A stretch of 64,000 bases of DNA. Origin: Streptomyces cathayae (GTDB lineage: Bacteria > Actinomycetota > Actinomycetes > Streptomycetales > Streptomycetaceae). The position numbers were made by a program, and so were the translations under genes. Each line of letters starts with the position of its first letter. Position 1 is the first letter of the stretch. Below are positions 8,637-18,748 of this stretch, piece after piece. The stretch spans positions 6,962,501 to 7,026,500 of the forward strand of contig NZ_CP121682.1 in the NCBI RefSeq assembly GCF_029760955.1, in the 5' to 3' direction. The notes beneath the pieces are model-generated. The model saw only the letters and a program-made list of their open reading frames with translations, ran no database searches and was not told the DNA's origin.

Positions 8637-9605
8637 TCAGGCGTACGAGCGCAGCCAGCGGAGCTTGGCCGCCTCCTGGAAGGGCCCGCCGCCCTCGTGG
8701 TCGTTGAAGTCGTACACCTCGATGGACTTGTCGTCGTGCGTCCAGGCGTTGAAGGCGGCGAAGACCGTCGAGGGCGGGCAGGTCTGGTCCTCGAGAGCCG
8801 CCGAGAACAGCGCCGGGGCACGGCCGCGGGCGGCGAAGTGCACCCCGTCGAAGTAGGACAGGGTGCGCAGGGCGTCCTCGGTGCGTCCCCGGTGCGTCCT
8901 GAGGAAGAGGCCGATCTCCCGGTACGGGTGCCGGTCGGTGAGCGTCGCGGCACGCGGGAAGTCGCACAGGAACGGCACGTCCGGGGCGACGGCCGCCAGG
9001 TCCGGGACCAGGCCGCCCACCGCGAGGGCGACCCCGCCGCCCTGACTCGCGCCGACGGCCGCGGTACGGGCCGCATCGGCCAGCGGGTGTGCGCGGGCCG
9101 CCTCCACCGCGCGCACCGCGTCCGTGAACACCCGGCGGTAGTAGTAGTTCTCGGGGGCGTCGATGCCACGCGTCATGAACCCGGGGTACGCCGGCGCGCC
9201 GCCCACCGGGTCCGCCGTACCACCGCCGGCGCCCCACCCGCTGCCCTGGCCGCGGGTGTCCATCACGAAGTGCGCCCGGCCCGTGGACGCCCACAGCAGA
9301 TGCTCGTGGGGCAGCCCGCGACCCCCGCCGTAGCCGATGAACTGCACGACCAGCGGCAGTGGCTCCTCGGCCCCGGCGGGCAGCGTCAGCCAGCCCTTGA
9401 CCGGGTGGCCCCCGAAACCGGCGAACGTCACATCGAGGACCCGCACCGTGGACAGGCCCGTGTCGACCGGCTCGAAGCGGACGTCCAGATCGTGCTCGCG
9501 CGCCTCCGCGAGCGTCTTGGACCAGAACGCGTCGAAGTCCTCCGGGGCCGTGGACGCGCTCCGGTACTCGCGCAGTTCGTCGAGCGGCAGGTCGAACAGG
9601 GCCAT
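8637..9605 (-). CDS. Acetyl xylan esterase / cephalosporin-C deacetylase family hydrolase
   Basis: A 322-residue AXE1-family alpha/beta hydrolase (carbohydrate esterase family 7 type) that deacetylates xylo-oligosaccharides or related esters. The start ATG at 9605 follows AAAGGCGG by six bases. Features in order are the N-terminal MALFDLPLDELREY signature of the family, the oxyanion region QFIGYGGGRG, the WGxGGGTAD loop, the nucleophile elbow GASQGG (Ser187) and, near the C-terminus, SAALEDQTCPPS (Asp) and NDHEGGG (His). There is no signal peptide, which fits the usual cytoplasmic location of CE7 enzymes. It is divergent from nothing obvious and is followed by the secreted beta-helix gene. 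Confidence 0.9.
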   Translation of the reverse strand: MALFDLPLDELREYRSASTAPEDFDAFWSKTLAEAREHDLDVRFEPVDTGLSTVRVLDVTFAGFGGHPVKGWLTLPAGAEEPLPLVVQFIGYGGGRGLPHEHLLWASTGRAHFVMDTRGQGSGWGAGGGTADPVGGAPAYPGFMTRGIDAPENYYYRRVFTDAVRAVEAARAHPLADAARTAAVGASQGGGVALAVGGLVPDLAAVAPDVPFLCDFPRAATLTDRHPYREIGLFLRTHRGRTEDALRTLSYFDGVHFAARGRAPALFSAALEDQTCPPSTVFAAFNAWTHDDKSIEVYDFNDHEGGGPFQEAAKLRWLRSYA

Positions 9606-9794
9606 GGGGACCGCCTTTGTACGGAGACAGGACGAAGCGATCACACCGTACGTGGGCCGCGGGAGCGGTCGCCAGAGCGCGTGCGGGACTCCGTCCGCGT
9701 GCGACGCGGGAACAGAGGCACACAGGTGAAGGGCGCGGAAAGCGCTTGTGCCCGGTGGGGCCGGCGTCCTGCGGCGGCCCCGGCGCGGCGCGGG

Positions 9795-10595
9795 TCAGCC
9801 GAAGCGCTCGATACGGATCCGGTCCACGGGCTGGCCGGCCGCGACAAGCAGCCTGGAAGCGTGCTCGGCAAAGGAGTTGGAACCGCACACATAGGCTTCC
9901 CACCCATCCTCGGGAGCCTCGGCCAGGAGCGGCGCCACATGTGCGGCCGCCATACGTCCCACGGCCACACCCTCCGGCGCGCTCCGGGTGAACACGGGCA
10001 GGGTCTCCGCACCGAGCTCACCCCGGTAGATCAGCTCCTCGGGACTGCGCGCCGACACCAGCAGCCGCAGGGGCAGTGACAGGCCCCGGGTCCTGTGGTG
10101 CCGCACCATCGACATCAGCGGGACCACACCCGAGCCGGCCCCCAGCAGCAGCGCGGGCCGGTCGCCCGGCCAGGCGAAGAAGCCGCTCAGCGGGCCGCGC
10201 ACCTCGACCCGGTCACCGGGCCGGGCCACCGAGTGGAACCAGCCGGAGACCTCGCCGCCCGCCACATGGTCCAGGGTCAGCTCGAGGTACCTGGAGTCGT
10301 CCGGTGCGGACGCGATCGAGTAGTGGCGCTGAGCCACATAGCCGTCCTCGGCGGTCAGCCGCAGCAGCAGGTGCTGACCCGGCACATGTCCCGGCCAGCC
10401 GGGCACGGCGAAGCGGAAGGTCGCGGCGCGCGGGGTCTCGCGGCGGATTTCGGTCAGGGTCGCCGTCCGCCACACCGAGGCCGCCTGCCGGCCCACGCCG
10501 ATGCGTCCGGGCACGGCGAACCGTGTCGGCGGGGCGAACCGGGCGGGCGGAGCCGGGTCCCCGGGCCCTCGCGGCAGTGTCACTCGCTCAGTCAC
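9795..10595 (-). CDS. Flavin/NAD(P)H oxidoreductase, partner of the molybdoenzyme
   Basis: A 266-residue ferredoxin-reductase-fold protein. It has the FAD-binding RHYSIAS at 90-96, the pyridine-nucleotide site LLGAGSGVVPLMSM at 150-163 and the terminal CGSNSFAEH region, but no C-terminal 2Fe-2S domain. The GTG start overlaps the stop of the upstream molybdoenzyme gene by eight bases, so the two are co-translated. I infer that it passes electrons from NAD(P)H to the molybdoenzyme, or is reduced by it. The N-terminal 35 residues are Pro-rich and probably disordered. Confidence 0.85.
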   Translation of the reverse strand: MTERVTLPRGPGDPAPPARFAPPTRFAVPGRIGVGRQAASVWRTATLTEIRRETPRAATFRFAVPGWPGHVPGQHLLLRLTAEDGYVAQRHYSIASAPDDSRYLELTLDHVAGGEVSGWFHSVARPGDRVEVRGPLSGFFAWPGDRPALLLGAGSGVVPLMSMVRHHRTRGLSLPLRLLVSARSPEELIYRGELGAETLPVFTRSAPEGVAVGRMAAAHVAPLLAEAPEDGWEAYVCGSNSFAEHASRLLVAAGQPVDRIRIERFG

Positions 10596-11193
10596 CGGAG
10601 TACCGCTGCTCCTCCCAGGGATTGCCGCGTGCGTGGTAGCCGTTGCCCTCCCAGAAACCCGGCTCGTCGTGGTCGAGGATCCGCAGGCCCGCGATCCACT
10701 TGACGCTCTTCCAGAAGTACAGGTGCGGCACGATCAGCCGGGCCGGGCCGCCGTGCTCGGACGGGATCGGCCGGCCGTCGTACTCCCAGACGATCCAGGC
10801 CCGTCCGCCGGTCAGGTCGGCGAGCGGCAGGTTCGCCGTGTAGCCGGTGTGCGAGTAGGCGACGGCATGGGTGGCGGACCCGTCGGGCCGGACCAGATCC
10901 ATGAAGGTGTCCAGACAGACGCCGCCGAAGCGCACCCCGAACTTCGACCAGCCCGTCACACAGTGGATCGCGCCCTCGTACGCCGAGGCCGGCAGGGCGT
11001 GCGCCTGCTCCCAGTCCCAGGTACGGGGATCGGCCACCAGCCCGTCGATCCGGAACGTCCAGTCGGCGGGCGCGAGGTCGGGGGTGACCTCGGCGGACAG
11101 CACGGGCCATTCGTCGCCCGCGTCGTACTGACCGGGCGGCAGACCGGGGTGGTCCACGCGGGGGCGGCCGGTGAAGCCGCGGGTGATGTTCAC
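10588..11193 (-). CDS. Molybdopterin-dependent oxidoreductase of the sulfite oxidase family
   Basis: A 201-residue protein consisting of essentially one sulfite-oxidase-type molybdopterin domain. The Mo ligand is Cys78 in AIHCVTGWSK; other family landmarks are WTFRIDGLVADPRTW at about 45-59, the GGVCLDTFMDLV segment, VWEYDGRPIPSEHGGPARLI and FWKSVKWIAGL. It lacks a dimerisation domain and a signal peptide, like the YedY/MsrP-related cytoplasmic forms, so the native reaction could be sulfoxide reduction or another oxygen-atom transfer. It starts with GTG at 11193 and is coupled to the flavoprotein gene through an eight-base overlap. Confidence 0.88.
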   Translation of the reverse strand: MNITRGFTGRPRVDHPGLPPGQYDAGDEWPVLSAEVTPDLAPADWTFRIDGLVADPRTWDWEQAHALPASAYEGAIHCVTGWSKFGVRFGGVCLDTFMDLVRPDGSATHAVAYSHTGYTANLPLADLTGGRAWIVWEYDGRPIPSEHGGPARLIVPHLYFWKSVKWIAGLRILDHDEPGFWEGNGYHARGNPWEEQRYSGD

Positions 11194-11551
11194 GTGATCG
11201 GCGATTCCGTTACGAGTGGTGCTCAGGTGTTTCCGGTGTTTCCGGCTTCAACCGTACGGGGTGCCGGAGAGCACCCGCACACCGATCTCGCCTGCCGGCC
11301 CACGGCCGTACCGCCGGCCTCGGTCCCGCCCCACCGTGTGCACCGCGCCATACAAAGAACGCCGTACGGCCGGCAGCGTCGTCGGGTAGTGTGGCGGCCC
11401 GGCTGCGGACGGTCCCAGCCGTCGACGGCCCGGGGAGGTGAGACCCATTACCGCTGTGTCAGGTCGGGTGCTCTCACCTCGAAGCGACGCGGATCACCCG
11501 CAGTAGGTGACCGCGGGAGCACCCTTCGGCTCCCGAAAGGCTCTTGCCGCC
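11194..11551. other. Divergent intergenic region, no gene supported
   Basis: 358 bases between the molybdoenzyme start (leftward) and the PrmC-like methyltransferase (rightward). It must contain both promoters. A TAGTGT box near 11387 and an AAAGG ribosome-binding site just before 11552 are visible on the plus strand; no strong operator symmetry was found. Confidence 0.35.
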
Positions 11552-12388
11552 ATGCCGTCCCCCTCGCCCGTCCCCCCGTTCTCTCCCGCCGGGCCGCCGC
11601 ACGCCCCGCCTTCAGCGCCCGCCGCCCGGGACTCCGTCGTCGCCACGCTGCGCACCGCCGGCTGTGTCTTCGCCGAGGACGAGGCCGAGCTGATCCTCGC
11701 CGCCGCGCACACCCCGGACGAAGCGACCGCGATGGTCGCGCGCAGGGTTCGCGGGCTCCCGCTCGAACTCGTCGTCGGCTGGGCCGAGTTCAGGGGTCGG
11801 CGGATCGTCGTGACCCCCGGCGTCTTCGTACCCCGGCGCCGTACCGAGTTCCTCGTGACGCAGGCGCTCGCCCAGGCGCCCGACGCGGCCGTCGTCGTGG
11901 ACCTGTGCTGCGGTTCGGGCGCCGTCGGCGCGGCGCTGGCCGACGGGCTCGGCGCGGCCGAACTGCACGCCGCCGACATCGATCCGGTCGCCGTGCGCTG
12001 TGCCCGCCGCAATGTCGCGGACGCCGGCGGGCAGGTGCACGTCGGAGACCTGTTCGAGGCGTTGCCCGCAGCGTTGCGCGGCCGGATCGACATCCTCGCG
12101 GCCAATGTGCCGTACGTGCCCAGCGACGAGATCGGTCTGCTCCCGCCGGAGGCCCGCGACCACGAGCCGCGCGTCGCACTCGACGGCGGCACGGACGGGC
12201 TCGACGTGCTGCGCCGGGTGGCCGCCGGGGCCCCCGAGTGGCTGGCGCCCGGCGGGTGCCTCCTGGTCGAGACGAGCCGTCGGCAGGCTCCCGCGGCCGC
12301 CGCCGTCCTCACCGGTGCCGGACTGCGGGCCCGCCGGGCCGCCTCCGAGGAGGAGGACGCCCATGTCGTGATCGGCGTCAGACCGTAG
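11552..12388 (+). CDS. PrmC-related protein glutamine methyltransferase
   Basis: A 278-residue protein of the actinobacterial PrmC-related subgroup (TIGR03704 type), related to enzymes that methylate the GGQ glutamine of release factors. The ATG at 11552 follows AAAGG. Family marks are GLPLELVVGWAEFRGRRI at about 68-85, the VTPGVFVPRRRTEFL segment, SAM motif I VVDLCCGSGAVGAAL at 115-129, ADIDPVAV and ILAANVPYVPSDEI at 181-194. The catalytic box is NVPY rather than the NPPY of true PrmC, which is characteristic of this subgroup. Its true substrate is not established. The gene converges on, and overlaps by 11 bases, the phosphatase gene. Confidence 0.85.
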   Translation: MPSPSPVPPFSPAGPPHAPPSAPAARDSVVATLRTAGCVFAEDEAELILAAAHTPDEATAMVARRVRGLPLELVVGWAEFRGRRIVVTPGVFVPRRRTEFLVTQALAQAPDAAVVVDLCCGSGAVGAALADGLGAAELHAADIDPVAVRCARRNVADAGGQVHVGDLFEALPAALRGRIDILAANVPYVPSDEIGLLPPEARDHEPRVALDGGTDGLDVLRRVAAGAPEWLAPGGCLLVETSRRQAPAAAAVLTGAGLRARRAASEEEDAHVVIGVRP

Positions 12389-14492
12389 GAGTGCCCCCGC
12401 GTTCCGTACCGTCGGGAGTCGTCGCGCGGGCGATGAGCAGGGCCACGTCGTCGAAGTTGTCGGGCTCGTGCAGCGTGCGCAGCAGCAGGTCGCACATGTC
12501 CTCGAGGGGGCGGTCGGGGCCCTCCAGCAGGGTGAGCAGGCGGTCGAGACGCTGGTCCAGCGGGTCCCGGCGGGTCTCGACGAGGCCGTCGGTGTAGAGC
12601 ACCAGCCGGTCGCCCGGCTCGATCCCGACGACGGTCGTGGAGAACGTGACGCCGCCCACGCCCAGCGGCACCCCGGTGGGCAGATCGAGCAGTTCCGGGG
12701 TGCCGCCGGCCCGTACCCGTACCGGCGGCAGATGTCCCGCGTTGGCGATCAGGCACTGGCGCTCACGGGGGTCGTGGACGGCGTAGACACAGGTGGCGAT
12801 GGCATCCTCCAGACCGCCGACGATCCGGTCGAGGTGCTCCAGGAGCACCGCCGGATCGAGGCCGAGCGAGGCCAGTGTGTCCGTCGCCGTGCGCAGCCGT
12901 CCCATGGTGGCCGCCGCCTGGATGCCGCTGCCCATCACGTCGCCCACCACGAGGGCCGTCCTGCCGCCGCCGAGCGGTATCACGTCGAACCAGTCACCGC
13001 CCACCTCGCTGGTGCTGCCCGCGGGCTGGTAACGGGAGGCGACCTCGAGCCCGCCCGTGACGGGCGGATGGCTGGGCAGCAGACTGCGCTGCAGGGTGAG
13101 CGCGGCGTCGCGGGCGCTCTGGTACCAGCGGGCGTTGTCGATCTGCACCGCCGCCCGGGCGGCCAGTTCCCGGGCCAGCAGCAGATCGTCCTCGTCGAAC
13201 GGACGCGGATTGCCGGTGCGCTTGAGGTCGAGCGCACCCAGCACCTCGCCGCGCGCGATGAGCGGCACGGCCAGATACGAGTGCACACCCGCCCGGCCCA
13301 GCAGTTCGGCCGCCGGGGCGGAGCGGGCGATGCGGGTGAGGTGTTCGTCCTTCACCCGCGGCAGCATCACGGGCAGGCCGGTGCGTACGCACTCGGTGAC
13401 CAGCCGGTCCGGTCCGTACAGGACCACCTGGCCCGGCGGATCGGCCGCCCGCAGGGCGTCGTCCGAGCCCGCGCCCTCGCCCCGGACCGCCAGCGCCCGG
13501 ATCATCGCCGGTTCGGCCGGGGTGAGGGCGCTGCGGTGGCCCCGGACCACCGCGTCCAGCAGGTCGACGGCCGCCACGTCGGCCAGTTCCGGCACGGCCA
13601 CGTCGGCCAGCTCACGGGCCGTACGCTCCAGGTCCAGGGTGGTGCCGATCCGTACCGAGGCGTCGGCGACGAGGGCCAGCCGGCGCCGGGCCGTCTCGGC
13701 CTCCATGGCCGCCCGGTACTGCTCGGTGACGTCCACCACGGACACGGCCACGCCCAGCACCGAGCCGAGCGCGTTCTCCAGCCGGTAGAGCGAGACCGAC
13801 CAGGCGTGGTCCACCTCGGGATCGGCCGGGGTCCGGCCGATCATGGACTGGTCGACGACCGGTTTCCCGGTGTCCAGGACCCGGAACGCCACGGTCTGGA
13901 TGGCCTCGGCGTCCAGCCGTGGCAGCACCTCGGGGACCGTGCGGCCCAGATGGTCGTCGGCCGGCACGCCGTTGATCTGTGCCAGCGCCGGGTTGACCGA
14001 GACGTACCGCAGACCGGTGTCCAGTACGGCCAGCCCGATCGGGGACTGGGAGACGATCCGGGTGGACAGCGCCACGTCCCGCTCCATCCGGCGCACGGTC
14101 GACTGGTCGACCGCGAGGCCGAGGGCGTAGACGGCGCCGCGGTCGTCCGTCAGCCGCATGTTGCGGAACTCCACCAACCGGGTGCCGCCGTCCTTGCGCC
14201 GGATGGGGAAGGCCCCGGCCCAGCTCTGCCCGGTGCGCATGACGTCGGAGAACAGCTTGATCACCAGGTCCAGGTACCGCTCGTCCACCATGATCCGCGC
14301 GGCGTACCGGCCCAGCGCCTCCTCGGCGCCGTAGCCGAACAGTTCCTCGGCCTGAGGACTCCACAGGACGATCCGTCCCTCGGGGTCCAGCACCACCGAG
14401 GCCACACGCAGCACGTCGAGCAGCCCGCTGGGACGGGTCGGCCCCGGTGCCGTTCCGTCACCCTCGCCCAGGGGTGACTCGGCTGAACTCAT
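12378..14492 (-). CDS. PAS-PAS-GAF-SpoIIE (PP2C-type) serine phosphatase
   Basis: A 704-residue cytoplasmic sensor phosphatase. The ATG at 14492 has a G-rich site upstream. In order it has PAS domain 1 (about 35-150, SVVLDPEGRIVLWSPQAEEL), PAS domain 2 (about 165-280, SPIGLAVLDTGLRYVSVNPA), a GAF domain (about 295-460, DASVRIGTTLDLERTAREL through YLAVPLIARGEVLGALDL) and a C-terminal SpoIIE/RsbU-type phosphatase domain (TSEVGGDWFDVIPLGGGRTA and VVGDVMGSGIQAAATMGRL, which hold the metal-binding Asp residues). No HATPase kinase domain is attached. Proteins of this kind dephosphorylate anti-sigma-factor antagonists in response to signals bound by PAS/GAF. No anti-sigma gene is adjacent. Confidence 0.92.
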   Translation of the reverse strand: MSSAESPLGEGDGTAPGPTRPSGLLDVLRVASVVLDPEGRIVLWSPQAEELFGYGAEEALGRYAARIMVDERYLDLVIKLFSDVMRTGQSWAGAFPIRRKDGGTRLVEFRNMRLTDDRGAVYALGLAVDQSTVRRMERDVALSTRIVSQSPIGLAVLDTGLRYVSVNPALAQINGVPADDHLGRTVPEVLPRLDAEAIQTVAFRVLDTGKPVVDQSMIGRTPADPEVDHAWSVSLYRLENALGSVLGVAVSVVDVTEQYRAAMEAETARRRLALVADASVRIGTTLDLERTARELADVAVPELADVAAVDLLDAVVRGHRSALTPAEPAMIRALAVRGEGAGSDDALRAADPPGQVVLYGPDRLVTECVRTGLPVMLPRVKDEHLTRIARSAPAAELLGRAGVHSYLAVPLIARGEVLGALDLKRTGNPRPFDEDDLLLARELAARAAVQIDNARWYQSARDAALTLQRSLLPSHPPVTGGLEVASRYQPAGSTSEVGGDWFDVIPLGGGRTALVVGDVMGSGIQAAATMGRLRTATDTLASLGLDPAVLLEHLDRIVGGLEDAIATCVYAVHDPRERQCLIANAGHLPPVRVRAGGTPELLDLPTGVPLGVGGVTFSTTVVGIEPGDRLVLYTDGLVETRRDPLDQRLDRLLTLLEGPDRPLEDMCDLLLRTLHEPDNFDDVALLIARATTPDGTERGGTPTV

Positions 14493-14735
14493 CGCACGCC
14501 CCGCCTTCGCCGATTCCCACGGCACACCGTCGCGGTGCCGTCATCCCTTGTTCTACCGCGCGTGGGGGCGATTTTCCGCCGCTCCGACGGTCTCCCGCCA
14601 CCTTCTTCCTCTCATCCGGTGAGTGCCCCGCGATCCCCCGGGCACGCCGGTGGTGCGCGGGTGGTGCTCCCGAGCGTGCGGTGTTTCCCCGGGGAGGGGC
14701 GGGGAAGCCGGGAGGCGACGAGAGGAGCGATCACG

Positions 14736-15107
14736 ATGGGCAGTGAGCGAGCGCACCCGGAATCCGTCTCGGTCGAGATCAGCGGGTGCGACAAACATGA
14801 CGCGCGGATCGTCTTCGACACGCTGTGCGCGTGCTACACGTCCGACCGGTGCTCCGACGACGTACCGGAGAAGTTCCACGAGACCCGCCCGATGGTGTGG
14901 CTGGGCACGTTCGACGTCGCCGCCCCGCGGGAGGGCGGTGCCCGCCCGGCCCGGCTGTCGTCGTCGGTCGACGCCGACGTGCACGGCGGCTACTGGGCCG
15001 TCGACCGGTTCCGCACCACCCTGGACTCCCTGTTCACGGTGCACGATCTGAGCACGGTCTCGGGCGACCAGGAGGAGGAACTGCACATCCGTCTCGAAAG
15101 CCGGTGA
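14736..15107 (+). CDS. Hypothetical protein
   Basis: A 123-residue protein that I do not recognise. The ATG at 14736 is supported by GAGGAG nine bases upstream. The sequence starts SERAHPESVSVEISGCDKHD, continues with a helix DARIVFDTLCACY, then MVWLGTFDVAAP and ADVHGGYWAVDRFRTTLDSL, and ends GDQEEELHIRLES. The alternation suggests a compact alpha/beta fold of a repeating beta-alpha-beta type. It contains three cysteines near residues 14-40 but no metal motif. It stands alone between the phosphatase and the dienoyl-CoA reductase operon. Confidence 0.75.
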   Translation: MGSERAHPESVSVEISGCDKHDARIVFDTLCACYTSDRCSDDVPEKFHETRPMVWLGTFDVAAPREGGARPARLSSSVDADVHGGYWAVDRFRTTLDSLFTVHDLSTVSGDQEEELHIRLESR

Positions 15108-15181
15108 CCCACCGGGGCGCGGCGGCGCGCACAGACGCCCCGACGGTGCTCCGCGTCGCCGGCTCACCGCGCCCTCCGTCA

Positions 15182-17272
<2,091 letters not shown>

Positions 17273-17303
17273 AGCGGCGCGTTCCGTCCCTAGGATCGAT
17301 CCC

Positions 17304-17993
17304 ATGTCACTCCCGCACGCCATCCTCACCGCCCTGCTCGAGAAGCCGTCGTCAGGGCTGGAGCTGACCCGGCGCTTCGACAAGTCGATCGGCTACTTCT
17401 GGTCCGCGACGCATCAGCAGATCTACCGCGAGCTGGGGAAACTGGAGGCCGAGGGGATGATCCGGGCGCTGTCCGCCGAACAGCCCGCCCGCGGGCAGAA
17501 GAAGTCCTACGAGGTCCTGCCGGCGGGCCGGGCCGAACTGGCCCGCTGGACCTCCGCCGCGCAGGACCCCAAACCGCTCCGCGACACGCTGCTGCTGCGG
17601 CTGAGGGCGGCGGCGGTGGTCGGCACCGAGGGGCTCGAGGCCGATTTCCGGCGCCATCTGGAGCTGCATGAAAGGCAGTTGGCGGACTACAAGGACATCG
17701 AGCAGCGCGACTTCCCACCCGGCAGGGGCGGCCGGGAGGACCGGCTCCGGCATCTGGTGCTGCGGGCCGGCATCGACCTGGAGACCTTCTGGACCCGGTG
17801 GCTCGAGCATGCGCTGACGGAGTTCGCGGAGCTGCCGGACACCGAGCGGGTGGGGCGAAACGAGCGGACCGGGCGGGCGGAGCCGGCCGACTCGCCGGAC
17901 CCCGCTCCCACGGACCCGTCCGGCCCCGCTCCCACGGATCCGTCCGACCCCGGGCGTGCGGAACCGGACGGATCGGGCTCCGGAGGGAAGTGA
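17304..17993 (+). CDS. PadR-family transcriptional regulator
   Basis: A 229-residue regulator. The winged helix spans about residues 1-85 and shows the PadR pattern ILTALLEKPSSGLELTRRFD, FWSATHQQIYRELGKLEAEG and the wing GQKKSYEVLPAGRAEL. The central helices (ELHERQLADYKDIEQRDFPP, WLEHALTEFAELPD) match the PadR C-terminal dimerisation domain (Vir_act_alpha_C type). The last 45 residues are a Pro/Asp/Ser-rich tail with two near-identical APTDPS repeats and are probably disordered. It lies 31 bases behind the dienoyl-CoA reductase gene, likely co-transcribed, and is the natural candidate ligand-responsive repressor for the palindrome upstream of that operon. Confidence 0.88.
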   Translation: MSLPHAILTALLEKPSSGLELTRRFDKSIGYFWSATHQQIYRELGKLEAEGMIRALSAEQPARGQKKSYEVLPAGRAELARWTSAAQDPKPLRDTLLLRLRAAAVVGTEGLEADFRRHLELHERQLADYKDIEQRDFPPGRGGREDRLRHLVLRAGIDLETFWTRWLEHALTEFAELPDTERVGRNERTGRAEPADSPDPAPTDPSGPAPTDPSDPGRAEPDGSGSGGK

Positions 17994-18044
17994 CGCCGGC
18001 CGCCCGACCGGAGCGCGTCGGACGTGATGGCGGCCGGCGCCGTC

Positions 18045-18584
18045 TCAGAGGCGGTTCGGCCTGCCGCGCCGCCGCAGGTACCAGGCCGTGGCGACGAGAC
18101 CGGTACCGACCAGCGCGCCGCCTGCCACCAGTGTCACCGTGCCGTAGTCCGTGGAGCCGCCGCCGATGCCGCCCAGCACCCCGAGGGTCGGCGAGGCGGA
18201 GGCCGCCGGGCTGGGAGCGGGAGCGGGATCGGCGGCGACGACGACGGACTGCGTGCCCGCGGTGGTCCCGTTCGAGCACACCACGATCACCGTGTGGGTC
18301 CCCGAACCGACGCCCGACCAGGCGGCGGACTGTCCCGAGCCGGTCCCGGCCAGCGCCACCTGGCGGCCCTGGGAGAAGTTCGACTGGCTGCTGTCGAGCA
18401 GCGAGGCAGTGCCCCAGCTGCCGTTGAGCTGGGCGCACGCGGTGGTGGTGACGGAGACCGTCGAACCGGTGGTGCTCACGGAGATTCCGGGGCCCGAGGC
18501 GGCCGGACCCGCCAGGGTCAGAGGCAGCGCGGCGGCGGCTGCCACGGTCAGACCGGAACGGAGCAGTGGCTTCGAATAGCGCAT
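18045..18584 (-). CDS. Exported cell-surface protein with C-terminal membrane anchor
   Basis: A 179-residue protein without a recognised enzyme family. The ATG at 18584 follows GGAAGG. A signal peptide (RSGLTVAAAAALPLTLAGPA) is followed by a beta-rich, Ser/Thr/Gly-rich ectodomain with two cysteines (TTACAQLNGSWG and VIVVCSNGTTAG) likely forming a disulfide. Then come a Pro/Ala/Ser spacer (APAPSPAASASPTL) and a C-terminal hydrophobic segment (TVTLVAGGALVGTGLVAT) ending YLRRRGRP. There is no LPxTG sortase signal, so a membrane anchor is inferred. It is transcribed opposite to the PadR gene, tail to tail. Confidence 0.75.
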   Translation of the reverse strand: MRYSKPLLRSGLTVAAAAALPLTLAGPAASGPGISVSTTGSTVSVTTTACAQLNGSWGTASLLDSSQSNFSQGRQVALAGTGSGQSAAWSGVGSGTHTVIVVCSNGTTAGTQSVVVAADPAPAPSPAASASPTLGVLGGIGGGSTDYGTVTLVAGGALVGTGLVATAWYLRRRGRPNRL

Positions 18585-18748
18585 GTGAACTGCCTTCCGG
18601 CGGCACGGCCGGCGGTACATCCCTTGCGCCGCCGAGGGTCGGGGAGCGCCCGTGCCGCCACGGGCCCAGCCAATGCGCACCCGGCCCGCGGCGCATTCTG
18701 GCCGCCGCCGGGCAGGTGACGACTGTCGTCGCCCGGACGAGGACGGGC

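Noticed and set aside
7463..9169. Long N-terminal extension of the beta-helix protein
   Set aside because: The extension overlaps the esterase gene in another frame. The signal peptide starts at the ATG at 8530.
8346..10079. 577-codon open frame on the plus strand
   Set aside because: It is opposite to the esterase and flavoprotein genes, with no family pattern of its own.
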